Source: Diphasiastrum complanatum (taxonomy: Eukaryota; Streptophyta; Lycopodiopsida; Lycopodiales; Lycopodiaceae). From it: DNA of 64,000 nt. The notes beneath the pieces are model-generated. The model was not told the origin of the DNA. It saw nothing but the letters and a program-made list of their open reading frames with translations, and did not search any database. Positions within the stretch are counted from its first letter, which is position 1; the number at the start of each line of letters is the position of its first letter. Below are positions 11,047 to 23,781 of this stretch, in pieces. Location of the stretch: the NCBI GenBank assembly GCA_029204225.1, contig CM055114.1:10649634-10713633 (forward strand), written 5' to 3'. The position numbers and the translations under genes are program-made.

Positions 11047-12420
11047 AACAGACCACCTGAAAGGTATATCGACTTGTTTGTAGCCTATCTTGTTCAGGAA
11101 TTGACGTCTGTTCAAGAGGCACTCATTCAGCCTGATTCCGATCTCTGGAAAGAAGCTATGGATAAAGAGTATTCATCTCTTATCAAGAACCAAACGTGGA
11201 CGATTGTCGAATTACCTGCTAGCATAAACGTAGTTGATTACAAATGGATTTTCAAAGTCAAGTACAACGCAGATGGAAGCATCAACAAAAGAAAGACACG
11301 ACTTGCCAGAGGATTTTCTCAAGTATACAACGTCGATTACACAAAAATTTCATTCCAATAGTCAAGCATTCCTCTATTAGACTTTTGTTATCATTTGTCG
11401 CTCGACAGATTTGGAAATACATCAAATGGATGTACAGACAGCATATCTCAATGGAGAACAGTGCCGATCTGATAAAAGAGGCCAAGACAATGCTATCTTC
11501 CGAATTCAACATGACTGATCTGGGCTAAGCTCATTTTTGCCTTGGTATACAAATCCATAGAGACAGAAAACAGAAGTTGGTATACATTACACAACATAGG
11601 TACATCTACAACATGTTAGTCAGATATAATCTGATGAATTGCAAGTTAGCTCTCTCACCAATGGAACTAGGGCTCAAATTGTCAAAGGACCAATGTCCCC
11701 AAACAATTCATGAGAAGCAGCAGATGCGTGAGTATCCTTACCATTCTATTATAGGATCTCTTATATACGCCATGATCTGTACCAGGCCAGACATAACTTT
11801 TTCAGTCATCTCTCTCAATCAGTTTATGACTAATCCTGGTATAACACATTGGAAGGCTCTTATCAGAGTCATGAGATATCTTTGAGCTACTATGGAATTT
11901 TGCATTTGTTATGGAGTAGTTGGCAACGACAAACTCAATTTACTCAATGGTTATACAGATGCAAGTTGGGCAAGAGATGTAGACACTCGTAAATCCACTT
12001 CAGGATTTACATTCTTTCTCAACAATGGTCCAGTTCTCTAGAACAATTGCAAGTAATCTTCGATAACTCTATCTTCCACTAAATCAGAGTATATTGTAGC
12101 CTCTCAAGCTACAAAGGAAGCAATTTGGTTGAGGAATTTACTCTCAAATATTTGTTTGAAGCAATATGCTCCGACAACATTATTTTGTGATAATCAAAGT
12201 GCCATTGGTTTGTCAGCCAACCCTAGATTTCATTCCAAGAGTAAGGACAGTGAACTGAAGTATCATTTTGTCAAAAGCAAAGTTCTCAACAAAGAGGTCA
12301 GATTGTAGTACTGTGGAACGCAAGATATGACAGTAGATAGTTTTACCAAAGCATCAAGTTTGGATACACACAGAAAATTCTGGTAGAACTAAGTTTGAAA
12401 GTCAAGGCATTCAAGGATTC
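11047..12420 (+). pseudogene. G reverse transcriptase/RNase H remnant without YVDD
   Basis: It reads WKEAMDKEYSSLIKNQTWTI, YKWIFKVKYNADGSINKRK and ARGFSQVYNVDY, then shifts frame near 11360. After a MDVQTAYLNGE-like segment (about 11427-11455) the frame jumps to LIKEAKTMLSSEFNMTDLG (11470-11528). The intervening palm segment with the YVDD catalytic motif, roughly 100 residues in element A, is gone. RNase H follows with stops: GSLIYAMICTRPDITF, YTDASWARDVDTRKS and a CDNQSAIGLSANPRFHSKS segment, ending in SFTKASSLDTHRKFW. The purine tract and 3' LTR follow directly, which supports assignment to G. Confidence 0.78.
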
Positions 12421-12434
12421 AGATTAAGGGGGAG

Positions 12435-13660
<1,226 letters not shown>

Positions 13661-13776
13661 CATTTGAGGTTTGCATAAACTCATTCATCTTGAATTTTTT
13701 GCTGCTAACTAGGCGCTTCCGATCCTACACCACAACTCGTTCAGACTTCTGCTGCCATTCCTACAGATTTTCGATA
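13661..13776 (+). repeat. F1 3' LTR, right part
   Basis: It matches 1410-1523 (CATTTGAGG, ACTCATTCATCTTGAAT, TTGCTGCTAACTAGGCGCTT) and ends at TTTTCGATA, followed by CAGGT. It closes F1 after the nested insertion of G. Confidence 0.78.
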
Positions 13777-13809
13777 CAGGTTGCATGAGAGGCTTTTTTA
13801 AAAATGCTT

Positions 13810-15130
13810 CTATATAGAATTCTCGATACAACCGTGTGGTTAGTCCAGTTGGAAATTTGTCAATTTCTTGGATGAAGAGCAATTCTAGTTCTCACGCCGA
13901 TATAATGGCAACTACTGGGAGGTGGCACCTAACGGACAATTTTACAAGGCATGAAGTATACAATATCTACATGGTGGAACTGGTTCGAGGAAATGAGCAA
14001 TTTACTAGCTATAGTCATATTTTAATAATGTATTTATTCCAAGGAAAATGAGGATGGGAGTATGCACTATATGCACATCTCACTCAAGGTTCAAAGGCAA
14101 AATGTGAAATCAAGTCTAGATAAAGGTACCGATAATAATATTTTCTAATTTGATTTGAATTATGAATGCTTTTTTTTTTGTAATAACTTTTGGAATTTTT
14201 AAATATGTAGGCAAGGTGAATGAAGCCCTTAGAGTGCATCGAGAACAACAAGTTGAAGAAAGAGCAAATAACAAAGCATAGAAAAAAAAACTTTGAAATA
14301 TCATGAAAAATATGTTGGAATTGTTATTGATGGCCTGTATAAAAAAAAGACTTACCTTTCGCACTTTGTAAGAGTTCCGAAGGATATCAAAGAGGATACA
14401 TTTGTTCAAATGCAACTCATGGGGTCTCTTATATACCATTGAGCACTTCAGGCTCACGTCTTCTTGACCTATCCAAATGTTCATAATGATCCTAACTTGA
14501 CAATTGATATTTTGCATCACATTCTCACAAACTAGAAAGATTTTTTTTGTCTCAAGTACTATATTTGCAAATAATACAACTAGAGAAAATAAGAATCAAA
14601 CTTTGCTCACTTACCTTAGTATATTGGCAGAGACGGAGATCTGAAAAAAAAAAAATTAAAGTTGGTTTTCTTCTTGTGGGTCATACACATGACCATATAG
14701 ATCAAATGTTTAGTTGTTCTTGAAAAGACTTTCTCATGAAGATGCATTTACTTTATCAAAGATGATATCTATTCTTGAAGAAGCTTATACTCCTCATCCC
14801 ATTATTCTCCATCTAAAGGAAACATTTGATTTTAGAAATTTTGTGCAAGGTTCATCTCCTGAAGAAAAATGCACTTCTCGGTTAAATGATCTCAGCTTTC
14901 AGCATCAATTTCTCATTGTAAAAAGGGATGGCAAGACATTTGTTGTTTGGTAAGCATTTGTCCACCTTTTCTTCCTAGTTTTTAGAGGGTGGATTGTTAT
15001 TTCTTTTGTTTATTCAAGAACATACTATTGTTGGAGCTTTGCCAAATCCTTTGGAGGTGCATTATGTAGCAGAGCACTGTTGCAAGCAAAATTTGGAAGT
15101 TGATTGGAGGAGACGAGCTTATATGGTTCA
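13810..15130 (+). pseudogene. Decayed DUF7869-like transposon-derived gene
   Basis: Scattered frames carry a consistent protein signature. In order they are IVIDGLYKKKTYLSHFVRVPK (about 14316-14380), HVFLTYPNVHNDPNLTIDILHHILTN (about 14455-14535), NTTRENKNQTLLTYLSILAE (about 14573-14632), KVGFLLVGHTHDHIDQMF (about 14660-14712), then RLSHEDAFTLSKMISILEEAY, HLKETFDFRNFV and FQHQFLIVKRDGKTFVVW (to 14951). From memory, ID-G-KT-P-F, D-N-T-ENKN and VGHTHxxIDQ in this order fit proteins annotated with DUF7869, which occur in mobile-element-like multicopy families. At least four frameshifts and several stops separate the blocks. I cannot see terminal repeats. Confidence 0.6.
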
Positions 15131-15764
15131 AAAAGTTCCTTGACGAACTGGGAGAGAACTCCAACGAACTGCTACTACTGTTCATAGACTACCTAGACTA
15201 GTCTACACATGTGGCAAATTGGTTTCACACGTGTGATTTACAATGTACATCAAAAATTTACACACAAACCAGTGTAGAATTTGTCATTTTTCACAATAAG
15301 CACCAAAGTTAGGCTTAGTAAAGGGAATGAATAAAATGAGGCTCTCAAAATGCTTTTTTATAAAGTAGGAATGATAGCAATTATTGAATGCACATGACAT
15401 GCTATCAATTTATTGTGTTCCAATGACAACAACATAGTTTTATTCTTTTAGCTTTTAATAATATTCGGGACCTACTTTGATATTAGTTAATCCTAGATTT
15501 CTTCAAACTTCTTGTTGGCAACTTATAGTTCTTTGTTGAGAATGCAAGATAGAAAAAGGAGAAAAAAACTCATCATTGCTTCCAATATGCTAGAGTCATT
15601 CCTCCACGAGAGTCACATCACATTGTCTTGATTCAGATTCAACTATGCTTCGCCAATGTTTCATGTTGAAACAAATTGTATGGCTCCATTGTTGTTTTAT
15701 TCATATGTGATAACGACAACCTCATTTGTCATGTAGCTATGGCCAAGCACATTTGTCCAGGTGT
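15131..15764. other. No gene recognised
   Basis: AT-rich sequence with a palindrome TTTCACACGTGTGATTT near 15222 and no convincing reading frame. The 83-codon + frame at 15676-15927 runs into the F-family LTR and is not a gene. Confidence 0.4.
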
Positions 15765-17617
15765 GTTCGACCATGGATCGGGTCGGATCAGATTAATTTT
15801 TTCAACCTCAAAAATTTCAACCCTCAGTATATCTTTTCGACCTCGTGTAAATTTTTTGATCCTTAATATAAATTCGATACACAATAAAATTTTGATACTG
15901 TATGTCGTACTATACCGACATGATTAATATAGATTTTATAGTAAATAGTGTCGTTCCCACACAGGACAGTGCTAGAAAGTTATGATTTTGGTACAATTAT
16001 GGAAAGTGGTGTTGAGTGTTATTCTGGTTGTCGACAGACATTAAAAAGTAACCAGTATTACTTATATTTGGGAGTGTGGTGTTGATAATTTTCAGAACAA
16101 CAATCTGGCCTCTATCAAATCGAATGAACCGCGTTCTATAGATGAGATGTTATCAGAGTAGTACAACAGTACTACACTCTGGCTAATTAAGGTGTCAACA
16201 AAGACTCGAGAAATGTTCGATGTATTTGCGATTGTGCAGACAATTAATTAATCGCGTATGCGAACTATTCATTTCTAGACAGAAGTCCTCAACAACTAAA
16301 GTCCAAATTTATGGTTAAAGAATACGAATGGTTTTAGAGCACATTAGAAACTTATGTCAATGCCAATCAGGAAAACAAACCAAAGACTCAAATTTTCAGA
16401 CAGGGATTGTCATCTCATATGTATACATACAGATTATTCAATGATTGTGCTAGACTGTACCAAAGAAAGTCGTTATTCGAGTGCCAAAAATAAATATTCG
16501 CGACAGACAAATAAGATAGTTTTAAGACAGTTCTATAGAGCATGCTTTACTGATACACATCAAATGACTGTAATGCAGTAAAGAGTCTGTCTGATCAAAG
16601 AGTAATTCATGTAATGCGTTAAAGATTGTTAGTAGACTCAAGATCACTCACACTCAGCAGTGCGGAGAACAAAGATAAGAGAGAATAACTCACAGAACTC
16701 TATTCACTTCTTCAATCTCTTACATATGCATAAACTCTTCTCTCTCGATGCTTGAGACTGAAGTGTGAGATCAATATATGTTCTACGGGGCGAATAAACA
16801 CACCTCTAAAACAATAGGTGCGTCGCTCCCGTGAAAGGATCGTTAAAAATTAGACTGAAAATACGTTCAATTATACCATGAAAGGTATACTTAACTACAA
16901 GTTAAAGTTACTCTAGTTAAACATGTCTTTTCGTATCTAGTCGTTTCGTATGGACGACCTAGTAAAGGTTATCCAGGGTAATGTCTTTCTTATTAAAGGT
17001 CTTGCCCTTAATTAAAAGGCAAGTACTTAGGAGATAAATTACCGAAAAATGACTTTAGGCCTCTTCATGATTTATACTTAAACAGCTCATATCTTCATTT
17101 TCGAGTATATCATGCCATATTTATGTTGATATTCAATTTTTAACAATAAGGTGGCATCACACTGTCGGTCGGAAATCCGCGGTCGAAAATCTGACCCAAC
17201 AACTTTGCGAGGACACTCCGCCTACGTTAGACATGCATTAACAGTTACAAGGCGGTTGTAATTAAAATAGAAGATAGCATTCAATGCGAGTTAGTTGTAC
17301 ATATTTTCAGTATATCTAATCCTAGAATCTTCATCAAAAAATTCTTCTGATATACAATTACTACTGAAATTGTAATTGACAAGATATATTTTCGTTGCCA
17401 GTGTTATCACACACAACGATCAACTGAAGTAATTACTTCAAGCATTGTAGTCATTGTTGATACTAATCAGAGTGCAATTATCTGTCTTACTACTGTTATA
17501 GTTCACTTGCATTTGTTGAATCAATTCAGTTTGAACATTATGTTGCTATCTATGGCGCTTCTGATCCAGGCACCAAGCTCGCTCCCAACTTTCGCACAAC
17601 CCAACCGATTTCTTACA
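15765..17617 (+). repeat. F-family LTR, 5'-truncated and interrupted
   Basis: 15775-15901 matches F1 LTR sequence around 965-1105 (GATCGGGTCGGATC, TTCGACC and ATTCGATAC words). 17161-17617 continues from ACTGTCGGTCGG to TTCTTACA and matches 1102-1523. The first part of the LTR is missing. The right end abuts the truncated antisense copia pol, so this is probably a solo or truncated LTR inserted there. The middle is occupied by a separate insertion (15902-17160). Confidence 0.75.
15902..17160. mobile_element. 1259-bp unclassified insertion with 5-bp target duplication
   Basis: The F-family LTR is split at GATACTGT|CGGTC. ACTGT occurs directly before (15897-15901) and after (17161-17165) the insert, a perfect 5-bp duplication. 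The insert starts ATGTCGTACTATACCGACAT and ends TAAGGTGGCATCAC. It has no coding frame above 75 codons. It does not end TG...CA and I see no inverted termini, so it is neither a typical solo LTR nor an obvious TIR element. It contains the words GTGTCGTTCCCACACAGG (about 15947) and GTGCGTCGCTCCCGTGAAAGG (about 16819). Confidence 0.65.
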
Positions 17618-17619
17618 GT

Positions 17620-19830
17620 CTGAGGGTATTGTTCCTTGGATCATTTAAAACCTAGATCCATGGGATTATGTACAAACTTGCAATTCATGAAATTGAATTT
17701 CGTCAGCAAATTATAGAAGTACTTTTGCTAGGTGATATAGAAAAGTCTTTTGCTTCTATCTTTATGGATTTGAATCTCAAGACAATAATGCGCCTCTCCA
17801 AGATCTGTTATCTCGAATTCTTGGGATAGCATCCTCTTAGTATCCTTTGTCAGTCTGATATTGTTGCTAAACAACATCGTATCATCAACGTAGAGTTCGA
17901 TGATGACAAAGAATTGATTGATAGCTTTGAAATATACATTACAGTCTATAGAGCTAGGCTCAAATCCATGATCAATCAAGAATGTATTGATTCAATGAAA
18001 CCATGCTATGGATGATTGCTTCAGATGGTACGAAGCTTTATAGAGTTTGCATACCTGATCTTCTCGACCATTGAGGGTATAGCCTTCGGGTTGGATCATG
18101 TAAATGTCCTCCTTGATAACTCCATTGAGGAATGTTGTTTGTACATCCATCTAGTGTATCTCAAGATCCACAGCAGCAGCATATGATAGTAACAGTCGAA
18201 TGGAGGTATGCTTGACAACCGGACTAAAGGTTTTGAAGTAATCGATATTAAGAATTTGTGATAATTCCCTTGCCATGAGTCGAGCTTTTCTTTTGTCGAT
18301 ATTGCCGTCTACTTTGTATTTGATCTTAAAGATCCATTTGTAGTAGATTACCTTTTTGTCTGCTGGCAGCTCGGTGACAGTCCATGTGTTGTTCCTCAGC
18401 AATGAGTTGTAGTCCTTGTCCATTGCTTCTTTCCGAAGATCTAAATCAGCCTGTGACATAGCTTTTGCAACTATGGTTGGCTCCTAAATAGAATAGTGAG
18501 TGAACTCATCAATATATCGGGTTCTTGTTGATCTTCTGGTTGAAGTCTTTGGCTACAAGATTCGACTTTGTATTGGCTGTGCCGGCTGCTCCTGAGTTTC
18601 AGCTTCTTCTTCTTCTTCTTCTTCTTCTAGGTCTGACTATATAGAGTGATTGTTGGAAGAAATCAGTTGTCTTTCGATATGTATCAATTGTCGAGGCAGA
18701 AATTGTAGACTGCATCTGGTCCTTGCCCTTCAAATCAATAAATTGATCTTCAATGAAAGTCACATACCTGTTAGTAACATCCCTGTTAGTAAAAACTTTA
18801 TAGGTGTCTATATTGTACAGTCTATACATTCCATCAAAAGTGCAGTAGCCAACAAAAATAGTTTTGAATGAATGCTCATCTAATTTCTTTTTGTTGTCCT
18901 TTGGGACTTGAGCATAGGCAGTACATCCGAATACTCACAAATGTTTCATGAAGGCTTGGATCCTGTCTAGACTTCATGAGGGGTTTTGTTGTCAAGGAGG
19001 CCTTTAGTTGTACATTGATTTTGCATTGTTCTTGAAACAACATGTTGCTAGAATGATTTGGGCAACGAAGCATGAGTTATCATGCATTTGGCAGACTAGA
19101 CTAAGGTCATGTTCTTCCTTTTTGCCAATCCATTCAAATGTGGAGAATAGAAAGTAGCAAACTGTTGCTTGATGCCATTGGCCGAGCAATAGTCCTTGAA
19201 AATGTTTGAGATGTATTCACCGTTGTTGTTGCTCTTGAGAGCTTTGATCTTCTTACCTGTCCGCAACTCATCATTTTCTTTGTATTTCTTGAAGAATTGG
19301 AAGGCTTCAGATTTGTGCTTCAGAAAATATACAATAGTTCTTTTGGAATAGTCATCTATAAAAGTAATAAAGAATTTAGCACCAATCAGTGATGGTGTTT
19401 GCATTGGGCCACATATATCAGTATGTACAATGTCTAGCAAATATTTAGATATGTGTTCTTAATTTGACTTAAATGGCCTTCTTGCCTGCTTTCCTATGAT
19501 ACAACTTTGGTACACAGGAGGGTCGACAATTCGATAGTCTAAATTGAGAACTGCAGAACGTCTAGACATGTTACCTATTGATACATGATCAAGGTGAACA
19601 AGTCTACAATTCCAAATCAATCCTTTATTAACTATTCTAAACTGCTTCAAGCACAATTAATTATAGAGTTACAATGACTAATCCTATAGAGATATCATTG
19701 TCTCTTTCCGAGTGAAAGAACTCTCATGCTCTTATCAACAATTCGACAGGAATCTACTTGAAACTCTACCTTATGTCCTAAATCTGTAATTTGACTGACC
19801 CCCCAACAGATTTTCAAGTTTACTTCAATT
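17620..19830 (-). pseudogene. Antisense copia pol fragment (pre-integrase to RT)
   Basis: On the minus strand from 19830 down it reads pre-integrase DLGHKVEFQVDSCRIVDKSM, a GNMSRRSAVLNL stretch, integrase VHTDICGPMQTPSL and FITFIDDYSKRTIVYFLK with KALKSNNNGEYIS (about 19215), SPHLNGLAKRKNMTL (where A has GVAERKNRTL), a Lys/Asp-rich linker, then RT KEAMDKDYNSLLRNNTWTV (18440), YKWIFKIKYKVDGNIDKRKA and SPVVKHTSIRLLLS (about 18190). The catalytic box YVDDTMLFSNN is intact (about 17885), followed by FEITDLGEAHYCLEIQI. It stops at a KEQYPQ-like segment (17625), where the F-family LTR begins. Relatedness is closest to G. Several stops separate the blocks. Confidence 0.78.
18603..18628. repeat. (CTT)n microsatellite
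   Basis: About 26 bases of CTT repeats within the antisense pol linker; the related fragment in G has no such run. Confidence 0.9.
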
Positions 19831-20230
19831 GGACTTCAAATGACCACATATAACAAATATTGCTATCTATAGATGCCAAAATATGCTCGCATGGTCCATC
19901 AGGTGTGATGCACTCATGGTCCATCAGCTGTAGATGCACTCATGATCAATCCCATTCAAATTAATTCCAACTTGAATAAAAAATAGGCTTAAAACATTCA
20001 AAAATTGTCACTTGTAGTAAGCAACATGAGTTTTTAATCAAGACAACCAACTAATCTGGTAGTCATTCAAAAAATGGACAATGCATGTAGTGATGACTAC
20101 CCGTATGCTACTCATAGCCTCAATATATAAAAATAACAGTAGGCGAGTAAAAGTCCAATTCCTCTCCTCACCCCACCAGCCAAATGAGATGCTTAGGCAT
20201 TGGGATGTTGGATCACCCTTATAGTCCTCC
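19831..20230. other. No gene recognised
   Basis: AT-rich sequence with one local duplication (GCTCGCATGGTCCATCAG and a similar word about 40 bases later, near 19893 and 19915). No coding signature is seen. Confidence 0.35.
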
Positions 20231-21645
20231 AACAAAAACTCCACCAAATGCTTATTCAATGAGCAAATGAGGAGAGCAATGATCAGCTAACTATCGTCCA
20301 TCAAGAACAGACACAAACATTGGCTCATCAGCTTGAACAACTTAAAAAGGAGAGAGATGAGAGTAGAGCACAAGTGCAAAATCTACAAATCCAACTCAAG
20401 CAGGCTGAGGATGCGACTCAACGCAACAAGGAACTAGTTGGCAAACTCAAAGCCACACTAGCTTATGAAAAGAAATCCTATGAAAACTACCAAGCAGATA
20501 GCCAATTTCTATTTGTCAAGTAAAAGCAATTAAAAAATGAGCTCCAAGTTTTGTTCACCATGGAATAATGCCATGGAATGATCCCTCAAGGATTACATCT
20601 ACCAGCTTGAGCGAGAGGTCATCCATGCCAAAGTAGCAGGTAGCAAGAAGTATTTGGCACAAAGGAGGTGGTATGAAATACCCAACTTCAACAAGCCCAT
20701 GCCCATGTTTCCAGCCTTATCGCCCTCTTTGATCACTATCGTAGTAGAAGAAGACATGTCTACTACACAGAGATTACAAGACAAGCAGACCATCCACTAC
20801 AAGAGATGATTTGCACAATTCATTCATCTAGCAAAGAATATCCAAACCCGCCAAGAAGTAGAACTTGTCGTTTGAGATACTTAAATGGCCACTCTTTGTG
20901 CCATGCTGCAAGAGGATGAACAACAACTGAAGGCTATTAAGACAAAGCTTTGCTTTCTCAAGAAGCGATTCATCAATGTTCTAGAGTCTTCCATCGCTCT
21001 AGATGGTAGCAATCCTCTCATATTCTATTATCTTATTAGACTAGCTTTCCCCTTTATTTTCTTCAAGGCCTCTATGCCATTATTAAATTTTCTACAAGAG
21101 TGTAGATTCACACTAGAATTAGATCATATGCAAGACACCCCCCCCCCCCCCCCCCCTCTTCATTTATCCTCTCACCTTCGTGCTATGCATCAAAGTATTA
21201 CCCACTACAAGTATCGGAGAAAGCATTCGACACATTGATGGAACATGTCAAGCATTGTCATGACACCCTCGCCTCTCTTTCTTCCATCCTCCAACAAATA
21301 TACACTCATCTCCAAACCCTCTACGCTAAAACTCATCAGTACAATTCTGTCACTCTCATCTAGTGCTACAATTTTGCAATGACCCACTACAAGTCTGTCC
21401 TTCAAGCTCTCTCAATTCACCAACCTGGCAGGATCTCCAATTTCCTCTTCATCAAATCCATTGACACCATCAACTACCATCAATTTCAGCTTATTTTCTC
21501 TCTCTTTGACCTTTACACTAGTGACAATGAACCATATACCAAGATGTTCAATACAAGTGCCAGGCTAGTAATTTCCTCAATACCCTCAACGTTGGTATCA
21601 CCATACCCTCAATGTGCCATCCTCGGAGCAACTGGACTTATTTTT
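20231..21645 (+). pseudogene. Decayed coiled-coil reading frame, family unknown
   Basis: The frame around 20270-20520 encodes a strong heptad-type helix: QTQTLAHQLEQLKKERDESR, then QVQNLQIQLKQAEDATQRNK and ELVGKLKATLAYEKKSYENY. Later frames are hydrophobic or helix-like pieces (about 20888-21130 and 21235-21640, such as HCHDTLASLSSILQQIYTHLQTL) separated by stops. I recognise no domain. The sequence appears to continue beyond element B at 37990 (see that entry), so B inserted into it. It may be an old host gene, a retroelement gag region or a chance helix-rich repeat. There is no zinc knuckle or protease nearby. Confidence 0.4.
21138..21156. repeat. C19 homopolymer
   Basis: Nineteen consecutive cytosines. 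The length is prone to assembly or sequencing error. Confidence 0.85.
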
Positions 21646-22505
21646 TGTGAAGAATTGTAAAACATATCTATCTTATGTATGTTGATTTTGGGGGTTCTAC
21701 GCATGTAAATTGATTGTACATATTCAAGGTGTGTGAATTGAGCACATATCCTTGTAGAATAGGACGAGTTTGGGTTAGGTAGATCAAGTTCCAATGACAT
21801 GCATAAATTCTAGTTGGTATAGTATGACATGAAACAATGTTCATAATGTCTAGATTGACATGTATGTAGATTTACACATGGAAATGGTCTAATATGACTT
21901 TGTAGAAACTCGAGCCATCATAAATGCATTGTGTCCTAAGTTTCCATTGTGACATAAATTGCATGCAAATATAGTAATGGACACATGCATGTAGGTTTGT
22001 ATTTGTCTAGTTGAGAAATTGACATTTGGAGAAAGTAGGTAGAAGTTAGGTGCAATTTCTACATGCATATTGTTAGGTGTCAATATAGTGGTAGTTTACA
22101 CTTGAATAGGTGTAGGAAATGCATTGAATGCTAGTAGTACCACGAATTTAGGCTCTCGTATATATGAACATATGGTTCTCATTCATTTCTAATGATGAAT
22201 CAAGCTTTGGTAAGGTCATAATGTCAAAATTGGATCTCATGGTATTTTGCTTGTAATTGTATTCTCTCTCTAACTCGAGATTGGTGTCTTCTTCATACAT
22301 TATTATGCTTGTGTAATTTCTCTATTTGTGAGGAATTAATGTAGCTTTGATCTATAGCATTCTAGATTGTGATCTAGCCTCAGATCTGTTGGTAGATTGT
22401 AGTATTACTCTGCAGATGATCTGTGTGCTACCATAAAGCATGGTAAAGATCATTCACACTTTTGTTGTGGTTCCCCACATGTGTGAAGCTCTTGGATTTT
22501 TCACA
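21646..22505 (+). repeat. B 5' LTR
   Basis: 860-bp LTR ending TTTTTCACA directly before TGGTATCAGAGCCA. It matches 37132-37989 with differences such as TATTAG/AAGCTG near its middle and CTCTTGG/TTGCTGG at its end. Confidence 0.82.
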
Positions 22506-22519
22506 TGGTATCAGAGCCA

Positions 22520-23172
22520 TGTGAAAAATTGTCAACTAGTAGTATTTTCCTAACTTGAGATTTTGTAGGCCTATGGCCAAATAAAAGTTAGAGATAGGTT
22601 CATACATGTATGTAGAGGCCCAAAGTATGTGTACACTACTTTTGAGGTCACATTAATTAGAGGAGGTCGAGTGTGGAGCTCTTCTATTGGCTCATAATTT
22701 GGTGCATTCCTATTTGACCAAATTTCTAGGTATATGGGTGAATCCTATTGGACCCCAATTTTAGCCTATCATAAGACAAGTGGCCAAGAGGCACTATGGC
22801 TGCTATAAATAGCCATCTCCACGAGTATGTACACATCTCATTTTCATTCTATTGAATGAATGTTATGCTCTTTGAAGGTCCATCTTCTTCTCTCTCACTT
22901 TTTTGTTCATATCTTGCATTCTAGCCACTAGAATTGTGATTTCTTTGTTGCTATGGCTTCACACGTGTGAAATGCAGGTTGTAGGCTCTGAAGTACGGAC
23001 AGGGACAGCAAGTTTCTGTTTGTGGAAGCTTATGATCAGATTTTGATGTTTAGTTGATGTTTAGTATGCTTAACATCACAATTTCTATCATTTTTTCAAT
23101 CTAGATGTGCATAACTTCCATGGCCAAGATCTTTATGAAACTTTAGCATCTTTTGGATCTGAGTTTTTCACA
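22520..23172 (+). repeat. A 5' LTR
   Basis: 653 bp, TGTGAAAAA...TTTTTCACA, so the terminal inverted repeat is nine bases. It contains a TATA box and the palindrome TTCACACGTGTGAA at 22958-22971. Confidence 0.95.
22804..22811 (+). promoter_or_regulatory. Candidate TATA box in A 5' LTR
   Basis: TATAAATA within GCTGCTATAAATAGCC, 284 bases into the LTR. The copy in the 3' LTR is at 28012-28019. This is a classical TATA context; the start site has not been located. Confidence 0.6.
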
Positions 23173-23184
23173 TGGTATCAGAGC
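23173..23184 (+). other. A primer-binding site
   Basis: TGGTATCAGAGC abuts the 5' LTR without a gap and matches the 3' end of plant initiator-Met tRNA by complementarity, the usual plant copia primer. A roughly 600-bp leader separates it from the gag start. Confidence 0.88.
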
Positions 23185-23781
23185 ATTAGGCGGCCAAATG
23201 TGCAGGTTTTGCCAGATTTAGAAGAGATTTGTGGGCGAGTTTGCTTTTGTAGCATTCCAATCAAGTTTCTAGCTAAAAATCTTGTTGATTTATGTGTAGA
23301 AATTGGATCTTTGTGATCAAAACATCATTTGTATGCATTTCAATTGAAGTAGGGCGAATTCCCTCTGTACTTATCAGAATAAGGAGACAAAAATTGTTTT
23401 GGAAAGAGGGAGATGCAAGATCCAACAAGATCCTATTAGTTTTCCATTCTAGCATATAGTTTTTTGATTCAATTTCTTGCTTCTTCATGTCAAAAACTTC
23501 AAAATTGATGTAACCCTCTGATTTTCAGTTTGCTGAATGATTCAAGAGTGTATTTCAATCTTAGGAGTGAGGGAAAAGCAAGTATATTGAGGTTTGGTCT
23601 TGGTTTGATCAAGAAATCATAAAACTAGTGGCTAAAATTAAGGAAAAAGTGAGGAAAAGAGAGAAAAAGTAAGGTTTTAGGTTCCAAATCTTTGTGATTT
23701 CTTCTTGTGTTTCATTTGTTGATTCAAGAGAGTGCTTAGTGCATTGGAACAGGTCAAAGATCATAGATCAATCATTGCAAC

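Noticed and set aside
23173-23184. tRNA-related gene at TGGTATCAGAGC sites
   Set aside because: The matches are only 12-14 bases long and always abut LTR ends; they are primer-binding sites, not tRNA genes.
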